Source: Streptococcaceae bacterium AM104-57 (GTDB lineage Bacteria > Bacillota > Bacilli > Lactobacillales > Streptococcaceae). Taken from it: a DNA stretch of 56,128 nt. Location: NCBI GenBank assembly GCA_027659245.1, contig JAQDPW010000012.1:3945-60072 (forward strand), written 5' to 3'. Each line of letters begins with the position of its first letter. The first letter of the stretch is position 1. The translations under genes and the position numbers were made by a program. The notes under the pieces were generated by a model. The model was given only the letters and a program-made list of their open reading frames with translations, ran no database searches and was not told the origin of the DNA. Of this stretch, positions 25,989 through 35,920 are shown in pieces.

Positions 25989-28385
25989 ATGGCTATTGCA
26001 AAAATCATTGTGGATGTGCCTTTGATGCAGACGGACCAACCATATAGTTACAAGGTCCCTGAGGAATTCGTAGATATGCTGGAAGTTGGCATGCGGGTTC
26101 ATGTACCCTTTGGGAAGGCCAATCGCTTGATTCAGGGGATTGTTCTGGGATTTGGACAAGAATCCGATGCGGAAGTGGCAAACGAGGAATTGAAAGAGAT
26201 TGCGGAGGTACTGGATTTTTCTCCAGTCTTAACGGAAGAACAACTCTGGTTGGCCGAAGAACTACGTAAGTCAGTCTTCTCATACAAAATTTCTATTCTT
26301 AAAGCCATGCTTCCTGGATTTTTGAACTCTAGTTATGATAAAATCCTCTATCCTCTGGAAGGCTTGAGTCAGGAAGATAAAGAGCGTTTATTTGGTTGGC
26401 AAGAATCTCTAGCCTTTTCATCGCTTGACTTGAACAAGCAGGCAGAGATGATGCGATTAACTCGAAAAGGGCTCTTGAAACTCGAGTATCAGGCTGTGGA
26501 TCAGAAGAAGGTTAAGACGCAGTCTTGGGTTGAAGTTCATTTTGAACAGTTAGAAAAGCTAGAAATCTCAAACCGTGCCAAGAAGAAATTGGAACTGCGA
26601 GATTATTTATTAGCACATCCTGAAACAGTTCCTTTGGCTACTTTATTAGAATATTACTCACGCGAACAAGTCAATTTCTTTGTGGAACATGGAGCTTTGA
26701 CTATCTTTCAAAAAGAAGTCCAACGTTCAGCCTCCTATTTTGAAGGCATTGAGTCCAATCAAGCCCTAGAGTTAAACCCAGAGCAAAAACAAGCCTGTGA
26801 GGCAGTTGTAGGAGAGATTGGGAAGCAATATCCTCCCTTTCTTCTTCAAGGAATTACCGGAAGTGGTAAAACCGAGGTTTACCTGCAAATTATCCAAGGT
26901 GCCTTGGATATGGGAAAAACAGCAATAGTTCTAGTGCCGGAAATTTCTCTGACACCTCAAATGACAGAGCGTTTTATTGGTCGTTTTGGTGAGCAAGTTG
27001 CCATTCTCCATTCGGGTTTGTCCAATGGTGAAAAGTACGACGAATGGCGCAAGGTGGAGCGTGGAGATGCTCAGGTAGTTGTTGGGGCCAGGTCTGCTAT
27101 TTTTGCACCTTTAAAAAATCTAGGTGTTATCATTATCGATGAAGAGCACGAGGCTAGCTATAAGCAAGACAGCAATCCGCGTTATCATGCTAGAGATGTG
27201 GCCCTTTTACGAGCTCAGTACAATCAAGCGGCTTTAGTTCTTGGTTCTGCAACACCGAGTCTAGAAAGTCGTGCGCGTGCTGGTAAGGGCGTTTATCAAC
27301 ATCTGCGCCTGACTCAACGTGCCAATCCTTTAGCAAGTATTCCTGAAGTTCAACTTATTGACTTCCGTGATTACATCGGGCAGAATGAAACATCAAACTT
27401 TACACCACCACTGATTGAGGCCATTCAAGATCGATTAGATAAAAAAGAGCAGGTTGTTCTCATGCTCAACCGCCGTGGTTATTCTAGCTTTGTCATGTGT
27501 CGGGAATGTGGGACTGTTGATACCTGTCCCAACTGCGATATTTCTCTTACTCTGCACATGGATACTAAGACTATGAATTGTCATTATTGTGGTTTTTCTA
27601 AGGAAATTCCTCATGTCTGTCCAAACTGTCAAAGTCGCAGTATTCGTTACTATGGAACAGGAACTCAGAAAGCCTACGATGAGCTAGCGGAACTCTTTCC
27701 AGAGGCACGTATTCTGCGCATGGATGTGGACACGACTCGTAAGAAAGGTAGCCACCAAGCTTTACTTGAACAATTTGGCAATGGTGAAGCGGACATATTG
27801 CTAGGAACCCAGATGATTGCCAAGGGCTTGGATTTTCCAAATGTGACCTTGGTTGGTGTTCTCAATGCGGATACAGCCTTGAATCTGCCTGACTTCCGTT
27901 CTTCTGAGAGGACTTTCCAACTCTTGACCCAGGTGGCAGGACGAGCAGGTCGTGCTGAAAAAGCTGGGCAAGTCTTGATTCAGTCCTATAATCCTCAGCA
28001 TTATGCCATTCGTTTTGCCAAGGATCAGGACTACGAAGGTTTTTATGCCTATGAAATGGGCATTAGACGTCAGTTGGGTTATCCACCTTATTATTTCACT
28101 ATTGGAATCACCTTATCTCATAAAAAAGAAGAAGAGGTTCTTAGACGTGCTTATCAAGTAATGGGTATTTTGCGATCAGGTTTATCGGATGCTAGTATCA
28201 TCCTTGGACCAACGCCAAAACCTATCGCTCGTACTCATAACCTCTATCATTATCAGATTTTAATTAAATACCGTTTAGAAGATGAGCTGGGTCCAACCCT
28301 TAATCAGGTCTTGGCCTTGACACAAGAACGGGAAAATAGCGAACTTCGTCTCAGTATTGACCACGAACCGCAACAATTTTTATAA
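25989..28385 (+). CDS. priA: primosomal protein N' (replication restart helicase)
   Basis: PriA recognises stalled forks and reloads the replisome. The protein has 798 residues. An N-terminal 3'-end-binding domain is followed by Walker A (GITGSGKTEVY), the DEEH box (IIIDEEHEASYKQD) and the zinc-binding Cys cluster (CRECGTVDTCPNCD, CHYCG, CPNCQSR). Helicase motifs GLDFPNVTLVG and QVAGRAGRAEK complete it. A very strong ribosome site (AAGGAGG) lies just upstream. Confidence 0.97.
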   Translation: MAIAKIIVDVPLMQTDQPYSYKVPEEFVDMLEVGMRVHVPFGKANRLIQGIVLGFGQESDAEVANEELKEIAEVLDFSPVLTEEQLWLAEELRKSVFSYKISILKAMLPGFLNSSYDKILYPLEGLSQEDKERLFGWQESLAFSSLDLNKQAEMMRLTRKGLLKLEYQAVDQKKVKTQSWVEVHFEQLEKLEISNRAKKKLELRDYLLAHPETVPLATLLEYYSREQVNFFVEHGALTIFQKEVQRSASYFEGIESNQALELNPEQKQACEAVVGEIGKQYPPFLLQGITGSGKTEVYLQIIQGALDMGKTAIVLVPEISLTPQMTERFIGRFGEQVAILHSGLSNGEKYDEWRKVERGDAQVVVGARSAIFAPLKNLGVIIIDEEHEASYKQDSNPRYHARDVALLRAQYNQAALVLGSATPSLESRARAGKGVYQHLRLTQRANPLASIPEVQLIDFRDYIGQNETSNFTPPLIEAIQDRLDKKEQVVLMLNRRGYSSFVMCRECGTVDTCPNCDISLTLHMDTKTMNCHYCGFSKEIPHVCPNCQSRSIRYYGTGTQKAYDELAELFPEARILRMDVDTTRKKGSHQALLEQFGNGEADILLGTQMIAKGLDFPNVTLVGVLNADTALNLPDFRSSERTFQLLTQVAGRAGRAEKAGQVLIQSYNPQHYAIRFAKDQDYEGFYAYEMGIRRQLGYPPYYFTIGITLSHKKEEEVLRRAYQVMGILRSGLSDASIILGPTPKPIARTHNLYHYQILIKYRLEDELGPTLNQVLALTQERENSELRLSIDHEPQQFL

Positions 28386-28397
28386 GAAGGAGAAGAT

Positions 28398-29333
28398 ATG
28401 ACAAAACTAATATTTATGGGAACGCCTGAATTTTCAGCGACCGTTTTGAAGGGACTTTTGTCAGATAATCGCTATGAGATTCTAGCAGTTGTAACTCAGC
28501 CAGACCGTGCTGTTGGACGTAAAAAAGTCATCCAAGAAACCCCAGTGAAACAAGCAGCCAAAGAGGCAGGACTTCCTATTTACCAACCTGAAAAATTATC
28601 GGGTAGTCCAGAAATGGAAGCCATCATGAATTTGGGAGCTGATGGGATTGTAACAGCAGCTTTTGGACAATTTCTCCCAAGTAAACTCCTTGATAGCATG
28701 GATTTTGCAGTCAATGTTCATGCTTCGCTCCTTCCTAAACACCGTGGTGGTGCTCCTATCCATTATGCCTTGATTCAGGGTGATGAGGAAGCAGGAGTAA
28801 CCATTATGGAAATGGTCAAGGAAATGGATGCAGGGGACATGATTTCTCGTCGCAGTATTCCCATTACTGATGAGGACAATGTTGGAACTTTGTTTGAAAA
28901 ATTGGCCATTGTTGGGCGTGATTTGCTTTTGGATACTCTACCCGCTTATATAGCTGGTGAAATTCAGCCTCAACCGCAAGATCCAAGCCAAGTAACTTTC
29001 TCACCAAATATTAAACCAGAGGAAGAAAAATTGGACTGGAACAAGACCAACCGTCAACTTTTCAACCAAATCCGTGGGATGAATCCATGGCCAGTTGCCC
29101 ATACTTTTCTAAAGGGCGAACGCTTCAAAATCTATGAAGCACTCCCTGTAGAAGGTCATGGAACTTCAGGCGAGATTCTTTTCATCGGTAAGAAGGAATT
29201 GATTGTCGCAACAGCAGAAGGAGCCCTGTCTTTCAAACAGGTTCAACCAGCAGGAAAACCTAAGATGGACATTGCTTCCTTCCTCAACGGTGTGGGACGA
29301 ACTTTGGCAGTAGGAGAACGATTTGGTGACTAA
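28398..29333 (+). CDS. fmt: methionyl-tRNA formyltransferase
   Basis: Fmt formylates initiator Met-tRNA. The protein has 311 residues. The N-terminal Rossmann fold ([14 protein letters not shown]) carries the signature [20 protein letters not shown] with the catalytic Asn/His/Asp set, and the C-terminal OB fold follows. It starts 12 bp after priA with AAGGAG, and its end overlaps rsmB by 8 bp. Confidence 0.97.
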   Translation: MTKLIFMGTPEFSATVLKGLLSDNRYEILAVVTQPDRAVGRKKVIQETPVKQAAKEAGLPIYQPEKLSGSPEMEAIMNLGADGIVTAAFGQFLPSKLLDSMDFAVNVHASLLPKHRGGAPIHYALIQGDEEAGVTIMEMVKEMDAGDMISRRSIPITDEDNVGTLFEKLAIVGRDLLLDTLPAYIAGEIQPQPQDPSQVTFSPNIKPEEEKLDWNKTNRQLFNQIRGMNPWPVAHTFLKGERFKIYEALPVEGHGTSGEILFIGKKELIVATAEGALSFKQVQPAGKPKMDIASFLNGVGRTLAVGERFGD

Positions 29334-30639
29334 AGTAGAAACGGCTAGAAGTTTAGCCCTAGAGGTATTGGAGGATGTCTTTATCCAACAAGCTTACTCC
29401 AATATCGCCTTAAATAAACACCTAAAAGCCAGTCAGCTGTCAGCAACAGATAAAGGCTTAGTGACCGAATTGGTCTATGGAACGGTAGCTCGTAAACTAA
29501 CTTTAGAATGGTATTTATCTCATTTTATTGAGGATAGAGACAAGCTAGATAGTTGGCTCTATGTTCTTCTTCTCATGAGTACTTACCAACTCCAATATCT
29601 AGATAAGCTTCCTGATCATGCAGTGGTCAATGAAGCGGTGGAACTGGCTAAACTTCGCAAAAAAGGCAGCGAAAAACTGGTTAATGCAGTCCTTCGCCGT
29701 ATCCTGCGAGAAGGTTTGCCAGATATTGCAAGTATCAAGCGTAAAAACAAGCGCGACTCCATTGCCTACTCCCTACCAGTATGGTTAGTTGCCAAGCTTA
29801 AGGAAGAGTACGGAGAAGAGCGAGCACAAGCGATTTTTGAAAGTCTGTTACAACGGAACAAAGCCAGTATCCGTGTGACTGATTTGAGCCGAAAAGAAGA
29901 AATCAAAAAATGGCTCTGTGCAAGTGATTCTGCCTTATCAGCTTCTGGTCTGGTCAAGGAGCAAGGGCACTTTGCAAGCCATGATTTGTTTGCTGAAGGG
30001 GCTATTACTATCCAGGATGAGTCTAGTCAACTGGTTGCTCCAACTCTTGATTTACAAGGCACTGAGCAGGTTTTGGATGCCTGTGCAGCCCCAGGTGGGA
30101 AAACAGCTCATATGGCATCTTATTTGACGACAGGTCAGGTAACGGCTCTAGATCTCTATGATCATAAACTCAATTTGATTCAAGAAAATGCTCAGCGTTT
30201 AGGCGTAGCAGATCGTGTCCAAACACAAAAATTGGATGCCAGAAAGGTGCATGAGTTTTTTGGCAAGGATCAATTTGATAAGATTTTAGTAGATGCTCCT
30301 TGTTCAGGGATTGGTCTATTGCGTCGAAAACCAGATATCAAATACAATAAAGAAACGGCAGATTTCGCGTCATTACAGGAAATTCAGCTGGAAATATTAG
30401 GTAGTGTTTGTCAAACACTACGAAAAGGTGGTATAATAACCTATAGTACCTGCACTATTGTCTCGGAAGAGAACTTTCAAGTGGTTCAAGCATTTTTAGA
30501 AAGTCATCCCGAGTTTGAGCAGGTTAAACTAGAACACGAATGCAAGGATATTCTAAAAGATGGCTGTATCCTTATTACTCCAGAATTATACGGAAGTGAT
30601 GGATTCTTCATCAGCCAATTTCGTAAGATATCCAATTAG
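29326..30639 (+). CDS. rsmB: 16S rRNA (cytosine967-C5) methyltransferase
   Basis: RsmB (Sun/Fmu) methylates C967 of 16S rRNA. The protein has ~437 residues. A NusB-like N-terminal domain precedes the SAM domain with [14 protein letters not shown], the [16 protein letters not shown] motif and the catalytic Cys in TYSTCTI. The start is GTG 29326 (MTKVETARS), 9 nt after GGAG. A TTG three bases earlier is also possible. It overlaps the end of fmt, so the two are probably translationally coupled. Confidence 0.95.
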   Translation: MTKVETARSLALEVLEDVFIQQAYSNIALNKHLKASQLSATDKGLVTELVYGTVARKLTLEWYLSHFIEDRDKLDSWLYVLLLMSTYQLQYLDKLPDHAVVNEAVELAKLRKKGSEKLVNAVLRRILREGLPDIASIKRKNKRDSIAYSLPVWLVAKLKEEYGEERAQAIFESLLQRNKASIRVTDLSRKEEIKKWLCASDSALSASGLVKEQGHFASHDLFAEGAITIQDESSQLVAPTLDLQGTEQVLDACAAPGGKTAHMASYLTTGQVTALDLYDHKLNLIQENAQRLGVADRVQTQKLDARKVHEFFGKDQFDKILVDAPCSGIGLLRRKPDIKYNKETADFASLQEIQLEILGSVCQTLRKGGIITYSTCTIVSEENFQVVQAFLESHPEFEQVKLEHECKDILKDGCILITPELYGSDGFFISQFRKISN

Positions 30640-30653
30640 GAAGGAACTGACAC

Positions 30654-31394
30654 ATGGAAATTTCATTATTAACAGATGTTGGTCAGAAACGAACAAATAA
30701 CCAAGACTATGTCAACCACTATGTTAATAGAGCTGGACGTACCATGATTATTTTAGCTGATGGGATGGGAGGTCATCGCGCAGGGAATATCGCTAGTGAA
30801 ATGGCGGTAACAGACCTAGGTATAGCTTGGGTTGACACCCAGATCGATACAGTCAATGAGGTGCGTGAATGGTTCGCCCATTACCTAGAAATTGAAAATC
30901 AAAAGATTTATCAACTAGGACGAGATGAAGCCTACAAGGGAATGGGGACAACCCTCGAAGCTCTTGCAGTTATCGGAAATCAGGCAATTTATGCCCATAT
31001 CGGAGATTCTAGAATCGGTCTCATTCGAGGGGAAGAATACCGTCAACTGACAAGTGATCATTCCTTAGTTAACGAATTGCTCAAGGCAGGTCAACTGACA
31101 CCAGAAGAGGCAGAAGCGCATCCACAAAAAAATATTATCACCCAATCTATCGGACAAAAAGACGAAATTCAACCTGACTTAGGAATTGTCAGCTTGGAAG
31201 CAGGAGACTATCTCTTGCTCAATAGCGATGGTCTGACAAATATGATTTCAGCTAGTGAAATCTGTGATATTGTCACAAGTGATATCTCACTTGATGATAA
31301 AGCGGCGACCTTGATTCGTTTTGCTAACAATGCTGGTGGCCTTGATAATATTACAGTTGCCCTTGTTTCGATTGAGGAGGAGGCGGCACAATGA
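30654..31394 (+). CDS. phpP: PP2C-type Ser/Thr protein phosphatase
   Basis: This 246-residue metal-dependent phosphatase reverses phosphorylation by the adjacent kinase StkP. PPM motifs include [18 protein letters not shown] (Asp 36), [14 protein letters not shown] and the [11 protein letters not shown] end. It is cytoplasmic. Its stop overlaps the kinase start by 4 bp (ATGA), the standard coupling of this phosphatase-kinase pair. Confidence 0.96.
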   Translation: MEISLLTDVGQKRTNNQDYVNHYVNRAGRTMIILADGMGGHRAGNIASEMAVTDLGIAWVDTQIDTVNEVREWFAHYLEIENQKIYQLGRDEAYKGMGTTLEALAVIGNQAIYAHIGDSRIGLIRGEEYRQLTSDHSLVNELLKAGQLTPEEAEAHPQKNIITQSIGQKDEIQPDLGIVSLEAGDYLLLNSDGLTNMISASEICDIVTSDISLDDKAATLIRFANNAGGLDNITVALVSIEEEAAQ

Positions 31395-33274
31395 TCCAGA
31401 TCGGCAAGATTTTTGCCGGGCGGTATCGGATTGTCAAACAAATTGGCCGTGGAGGTATGGCGGATGTCTACCTGGCCAAGGATTTGATTTTAGACGGGGA
31501 AGAGGTAGCTGTAAAGGTCCTAAGGACTAACTACCAGACTGACCCGATTGCTGTTGCTCGTTTTCAGCGTGAAGCGCGTGCAATGGCTGACTTAGATCAT
31601 CCCCATATCGTTCGGATAACGGATATCGGCGAAGAGGACGGTCAACAGTACTTGGCTATGGAATATGTAGCCGGTCTTGATCTCAAGCGCTATATCAAAG
31701 AACACTATCCCCTCTCAAATGAAGAAGCTGTCCGTATTATGGGTCAGATTCTCTTAGCTATGCGCTTAGCGCACACTAAAGGTATTGTCCATCGTGACTT
31801 AAAACCTCAAAACATTCTTTTAACTCCGGATGGGACGGCCAAGGTAACGGACTTTGGGATTGCCGTAGCCTTTGCAGAGACCAGTCTGACTCAGACCAAC
31901 TCTATGTTGGGTTCTGTGCATTACTTGTCACCTGAGCAGGCTCGTGGTTCTAAAGCAACGGTCCAAAGTGACATCTATGCCATGGGGATTATCTTCTATG
32001 AAATGCTGACAGGACATATCCCTTATGATGGCGATAGTGCAGTAACCATCGCCCTCCAGCATTTCCAGAAACCACTGCCGTCAGTTATCGCTGAAAACCC
32101 ATCTGTTCCCCAAGCTTTGGAGAATGTGGTTATCAAGGCAACGGCTAAGAAATTGACTGATCGATACCAGTCAGTTTCAGAGATGTATGTGGATTTATCC
32201 AGTAGTTTGTCTTATAATCGTAGAAATGAAGCCAAACGTGTTTTTGATGATGCTAGTAAGGCAGATACCAAGACCTTGCCAAAGGTTTCTCAGACAACCT
32301 TTACCTCTATTCCTAAGGTTCAATCACAGACAGATAGCCATCAGGCAACTAAAGCTAGCCCAGAAGCAAGTGCTAAAAAATCTGTGGAAAAACCAGTGAA
32401 AAAACGTCGTTTTAAAGCACGTTATCTAGTTCTACTAGCAAGTTTCGTATTGGTTGCCGCTTCTTTGGTGTGGATTTTATCCAGAACACCAGCTACTGTT
32501 GAGATTCCAAAAGTTGCAGGTCAAACTGTCGCTGAAGCAAAAGAAAATCTGAAAAAAGCGAATTTTGAGATTGGTGAGGAGAAGACCGAAGCGAGTGATA
32601 CCGTAGAAGAAGGGAGAGTTATTCGTACAGATCCAGATGCTGGCTCAGCTCGCAAAGAAGGGTCTAAAGTTAATCTAATCATATCTTCAGGTAAACAATC
32701 ATTTAAGATTGGAAACTATATTGGACGCAAATCTACTGATGTTGTTGCAGAATTGAAAGGGAAAAAGGTTCCTGAAAATCTGATTAAGATTGAGGAAGAA
32801 GAGTCCAGTGAATCGGAACCCGGTGTGATTTTGAAACAAAGTCTCTCAGAAGGTACGACCTATGACCTCACCAAAGCGACCCCTATCGTTTTGACTGTTG
32901 CTAAAAAGGTGACAACCGTGACTATGCCAAACTACATTGGCTCAAGTCTTGAATTTACAAAGAATAACTTAATTCAAATTGTTGGTGTCAAGGAAGCCAA
33001 TATCGAAGTAGTAGAGGTATCGACAGCTCCTGAGGGCACTGCTGAAGGAACTGTTGTGGATCAAAGTCCCAAACTAGGTGAGAAAGTTGATCTAAGTACG
33101 ACACGTATAAAGATTTCTATTTATAAACCAAAAACCCCACCATCATCTTCTTCGGTTCCGTCTTCGAGCCAACGCAATAATAACAGAACGGACAATACGG
33201 TGCCATCCCAAAGTCCATCGACACCATCTTCGTCTACACCTAATCAAACAGACGAACACAACACAAATAACTAA
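31391..33274 (+). CDS. stkP: Ser/Thr protein kinase StkP with three PASTA domains
   Basis: This 627-residue membrane kinase coordinates septal wall synthesis and division. The kinase domain (~1-275) has [11 protein letters not shown], Lys 42, [11 protein letters not shown] and [12 protein letters not shown] membrane helix lies at ~344-363. PASTA units lie at ~366-436, 437-506 and 507-580. From memory, pneumococcal StkP has four PASTA units and ~659 residues. Here one middle unit is missing, and the first middle-type unit joins directly to the one matching the last pneumococcal unit. A ~46-residue Ser/Thr/Pro/Asn-rich tail ([18 protein letters not shown] and more) follows, longer than the short pneumococcal end. 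A terminator follows at once. Confidence 0.96.
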   Translation: MIQIGKIFAGRYRIVKQIGRGGMADVYLAKDLILDGEEVAVKVLRTNYQTDPIAVARFQREARAMADLDHPHIVRITDIGEEDGQQYLAMEYVAGLDLKRYIKEHYPLSNEEAVRIMGQILLAMRLAHTKGIVHRDLKPQNILLTPDGTAKVTDFGIAVAFAETSLTQTNSMLGSVHYLSPEQARGSKATVQSDIYAMGIIFYEMLTGHIPYDGDSAVTIALQHFQKPLPSVIAENPSVPQALENVVIKATAKKLTDRYQSVSEMYVDLSSSLSYNRRNEAKRVFDDASKADTKTLPKVSQTTFTSIPKVQSQTDSHQATKASPEASAKKSVEKPVKKRRFKARYLVLLASFVLVAASLVWILSRTPATVEIPKVAGQTVAEAKENLKKANFEIGEEKTEASDTVEEGRVIRTDPDAGSARKEGSKVNLIISSGKQSFKIGNYIGRKSTDVVAELKGKKVPENLIKIEEEESSESEPGVILKQSLSEGTTYDLTKATPIVLTVAKKVTTVTMPNYIGSSLEFTKNNLIQIVGVKEANIEVVEVSTAPEGTAEGTVVDQSPKLGEKVDLSTTRIKISIYKPKTPPSSSSVPSSSQRNNNRTDNTVPSQSPSTPSSSTPNQTDEHNTNN

Positions 33275-33276
33275 TT

Positions 33277-33313
33277 ATCTTTGTCACAGTTTTTGTGACA
33301 AAGATTTTTTTTC
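33277..33313 (+). terminator. terminator after stkP
   Basis: An 11-bp perfect stem (33277-33287 ATCTTTGTCAC with 33295-33305) is followed by seven or more T. Confidence 0.9.
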
Positions 33314-33361
33314 CTCCGAAATTATGATAAAATAAAATGGAGTTTGAAAAAGGAGGGAAAT

Positions 33362-34120
33362 ATGGAAGAATCAAAAAAACTGAATGCAGTTATTGATGTC
33401 ATCATGCTAGCTGGAACAATTCTGCTTCGCAATGGTTCTGAGATTTATCGTGTTGAAGATACCATGATTCGGATTGCTCATTCACAGGGTATTATGGATT
33501 GTAATGTTTTAGCCATGCCTGCCGCCATTTTTTTCTCCATTGAAAATACAAATATCTCTCGTATGAAGCGAGTGACCTCCTCTGCTTATAATATTGAGAA
33601 GGTGTGTGATGTCAACCAGATTTCACGGCAGCTTGTATCAGGACAGCTGGATCTGGAGACAGCCTTTATCCAACTAAAGGAATTGAATGCCAAGGCATCT
33701 CCCTACACCAATGTTCAACTAACTGCTGCAGCGACCCTCAGTGCTCCTTTCTTTTCAATCATGTTCGGTGGGAATGTCTACGATGCCATAGGAGCAGGAG
33801 TAGCAACCTTATTTGCTTTTACTTTCTCCCTCTATGTAGAAAAATTTATTCGTATCCCTTTTATGACTGCTTTCGCAGGAGCACTTGTCTTTGGTTTGAT
33901 TGCACAATTTTGGGCGCGCTATTCTGGCTTGCCGTCAACAGCTGATTTGGTGATTGCGGGTGCGGTTATGCCTTTTGTACCTGGAATTGCCCTGACTAAT
34001 GCTGTTCGAGATATTATGACCAATCACATTAACTCTGGTATGAGCAAGATGTTTGAATCCTTGCTGGTTACCCTTGCCTTAGGGGCTGGAACATCAGTCG
34101 CCCTCTTACTCATGAACTAA
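33362..34120 (+). CDS. threonine/serine exporter-like protein, N-terminal type (ThrE/DUF1212)
   Basis: This 252-residue protein matches the cytoplasmic-plus-membrane half of ThrE-type exporters: a soluble segment with GTILLRNGSEIYRVEDTM, then about five membrane helices. ThrE is split into two genes here, as in many Firmicutes; the partner follows after 1 bp. The pair probably exports threonine/serine or related small metabolites, but the substrate is not proved. The start is ATG 33362 behind GGAGGG; an upstream TTG at 33344 is not needed. Confidence 0.88.
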   Translation: MEESKKLNAVIDVIMLAGTILLRNGSEIYRVEDTMIRIAHSQGIMDCNVLAMPAAIFFSIENTNISRMKRVTSSAYNIEKVCDVNQISRQLVSGQLDLETAFIQLKELNAKASPYTNVQLTAAATLSAPFFSIMFGGNVYDAIGAGVATLFAFTFSLYVEKFIRIPFMTAFAGALVFGLIAQFWARYSGLPSTADLVIAGAVMPFVPGIALTNAVRDIMTNHINSGMSKMFESLLVTLALGAGTSVALLLMN

Positions 34121-34121
34121 T

Positions 34122-34571
34122 ATGACACTAACAACATTTTTATTGCAAGCTCTGGCAAGTTTGCTTGCCATTATTACCTTTTTAATCGTTTTAAATGTCC
34201 AGCGTTCCATGCTGATTCCTGGTGGAGTTTTAGGGATGTCTATCTGGCTACTCTATTTGATACTTAAGGAACCAACCAATGTCATTTTGGCAACCTTTAT
34301 TGCTGCGGTGATTGGTTCTTGTGTCAGCCAGATTATGAGTATTCTCTACAAAACGCCAGCAGTGGTTTTTGCCCTAGCTATTCTGGCACCACTAGTACCA
34401 GGTTATCTATCTTACCGAACCACTTCCTTCTTCGTTACAGGTGACTACGGCCATGCTATTTCTAGTGCCATGCTAGTCATGATGTTGGCCCTCGTTATCT
34501 CCATTGGAATGGCCAGTGGAACAGTTTTGTTGAAATTGTATCATTATCTCAAAAAGAATCGAGCTAGCTAA
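34122..34571 (+). CDS. threonine/serine exporter-like protein, C-terminal type (DUF3815)
   Basis: This 149-residue protein is almost entirely membrane helices (about four or five), with PALVPGYLSYR-like APLVPGYLSYRTTSFF. It is the second half of the split ThrE-type exporter. It starts 1 bp after the stop of the first half, which argues for a fixed complex. Its last codons form the left arm of a terminator. Confidence 0.87.
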   Translation: MTLTTFLLQALASLLAIITFLIVLNVQRSMLIPGGVLGMSIWLLYLILKEPTNVILATFIAAVIGSCVSQIMSILYKTPAVVFALAILAPLVPGYLSYRTTSFFVTGDYGHAISSAMLVMMLALVISIGMASGTVLLKLYHYLKKNRAS

Positions 34572-34584
34572 GACTCGATTTTTT
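34557..34584 (+). terminator. terminator 1 after the ThrE-like pair
   Basis: AATCGAG (34557-34563, within the last codons) pairs with CTCGATT (34574-34580) and is followed by a T run. Confidence 0.75.
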
Positions 34585-34644
34585 ATAGCCCTAAAGTTCT
34601 GTTTGTTAGACTAGCCTAAAAATGAGATAAGGTTTTGAAAATGA

Positions 34645-34672
34645 ACTTGATTTGGGGAATCAAGTCTTTTTT
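34645..34672 (+). terminator. terminator 2 before mvaS
   Basis: ACTTGATT (34645-34652) pairs perfectly with AATCAAGT (34658-34665) and is followed by CTTTTTT. It is a second, back-to-back terminator isolating the mevalonate genes. A TGATAAAAT extended -10 (34694-34702) follows for mvaS. Confidence 0.75.
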
Positions 34673-34747
34673 AGCGCTTTTGACTTCAATTGTGATAAAA
34701 TAGAGGTGAACGAATTTTTACAATGAATGATAAAAATAGAGGTAAAT

Positions 34748-35920
34748 ATGACAATCGGTATTGATAAGATTGGTTTTGCGACCAGTCAATACGTTTTGAA
34801 ATTACAAGATTTAGCAGAAACCCGAGGAATTGATCCTGAAAAATTGAGTAAAGGACTCCTTTTAAAAGAATTGAGTATTGCTCCTTTAACAGAGGATATT
34901 GTTACCTTGGCTGCCAGTGCAGGAAATTCTATCCTGACTGAAGAAGAGAAGCAAGAGATTGATATGGTTATCGTAGCGACAGAATCTGGAGTCGATCAAA
35001 GTAAGGCGGCTGCGGTTTTTGTACACGGTCTACTTGGAATTCAACCTTTTGCTCGTAGTTTTGAAATCAAAGAAGCTTGCTATGGTGCAACTGCGGCCCT
35101 TCACTATGCTAAGTTACACGTAGGAAATTCTCCTAAATCAAAAGTCTTGGTACTAGCTAGTGATATTGCAAAATATGGTGTCGAAACTCCTGGGGAACCA
35201 ACTCAAGGAGCAGGTTGTGTTGCTATGCTGATTAGTCAGAATCCACGTATCATGACTTTCAACAACGACAATGTTGCGCAAACTCGTGATATTATGGACT
35301 TTTGGCGTCCAAATTATTCAACGACACCATTTGTAAATGGAGTCTACTCAACACAGCAGTATTTGGATAGCTTAAAAACGACTTGGGAAGAGTATCAAAA
35401 GCGTTATAACTGTACTTTGGATGATTTTGAGGCTATTTGTTTCCACTTGCCTTATCCTAAGCTAGCTCTCAAGGGATTGAAAAAAATTCTTGATAAATCT
35501 CTACCTCAAGAGAAAAAGGATTTACTCCAAAAACACTTTGATGAGTCTATTATTTATAGCCAAAAGGTTGGGAACATCTACACAGGTTCACTCTTTTTAG
35601 GACTCTTGTCTCTCCTTGAAAACTCTGCTAGTCTTAAAGCAGGAGACAAGATTGCTCTCTACAGCTACGGAAGTGGTGCTGTATCTGAGTTCTTCAGTGT
35701 GGAATTGGTTGAAGGCTATGAACAGCAATTGCAGAAAAACCGCTTAGAATTGCTAGACCAACGTCAAGTATTGAGTGTCGCTGACTATGAACGAATCTTC
35801 TTTGAGGAAGCAAACTTGGATGAGTCCGGTTCTGCAACCATGTCAGGCTATGAGGGACAGGACTATGCTCTGGTTGAGATTGTAGACCACCAACGACGCT
35901 ACAGCAAGGTTGAAAAATAA
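34748..35920 (+). CDS. mvaS: hydroxymethylglutaryl-CoA synthase
   Basis: MvaS condenses acetyl-CoA and acetoacetyl-CoA to HMG-CoA, the second step of the mevalonate route to isoprenoids in streptococci. The protein has 390 residues. The catalytic Cys is in EIKEACYGATAAL, and the His region is in FHLPYPKLALKG. The start is ATG 34748 (MTIGIDKIGF), with GAGG 7 nt upstream; an in-frame ATG at 34727 has no ribosome site. Its stop overlaps the mvaA start by one base (TAATG). Confidence 0.96.
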   Translation: MTIGIDKIGFATSQYVLKLQDLAETRGIDPEKLSKGLLLKELSIAPLTEDIVTLAASAGNSILTEEEKQEIDMVIVATESGVDQSKAAAVFVHGLLGIQPFARSFEIKEACYGATAALHYAKLHVGNSPKSKVLVLASDIAKYGVETPGEPTQGAGCVAMLISQNPRIMTFNNDNVAQTRDIMDFWRPNYSTTPFVNGVYSTQQYLDSLKTTWEEYQKRYNCTLDDFEAICFHLPYPKLALKGLKKILDKSLPQEKKDLLQKHFDESIIYSQKVGNIYTGSLFLGLLSLLENSASLKAGDKIALYSYGSGAVSEFFSVELVEGYEQQLQKNRLELLDQRQVLSVADYERIFFEEANLDESGSATMSGYEGQDYALVEIVDHQRRYSKVEK

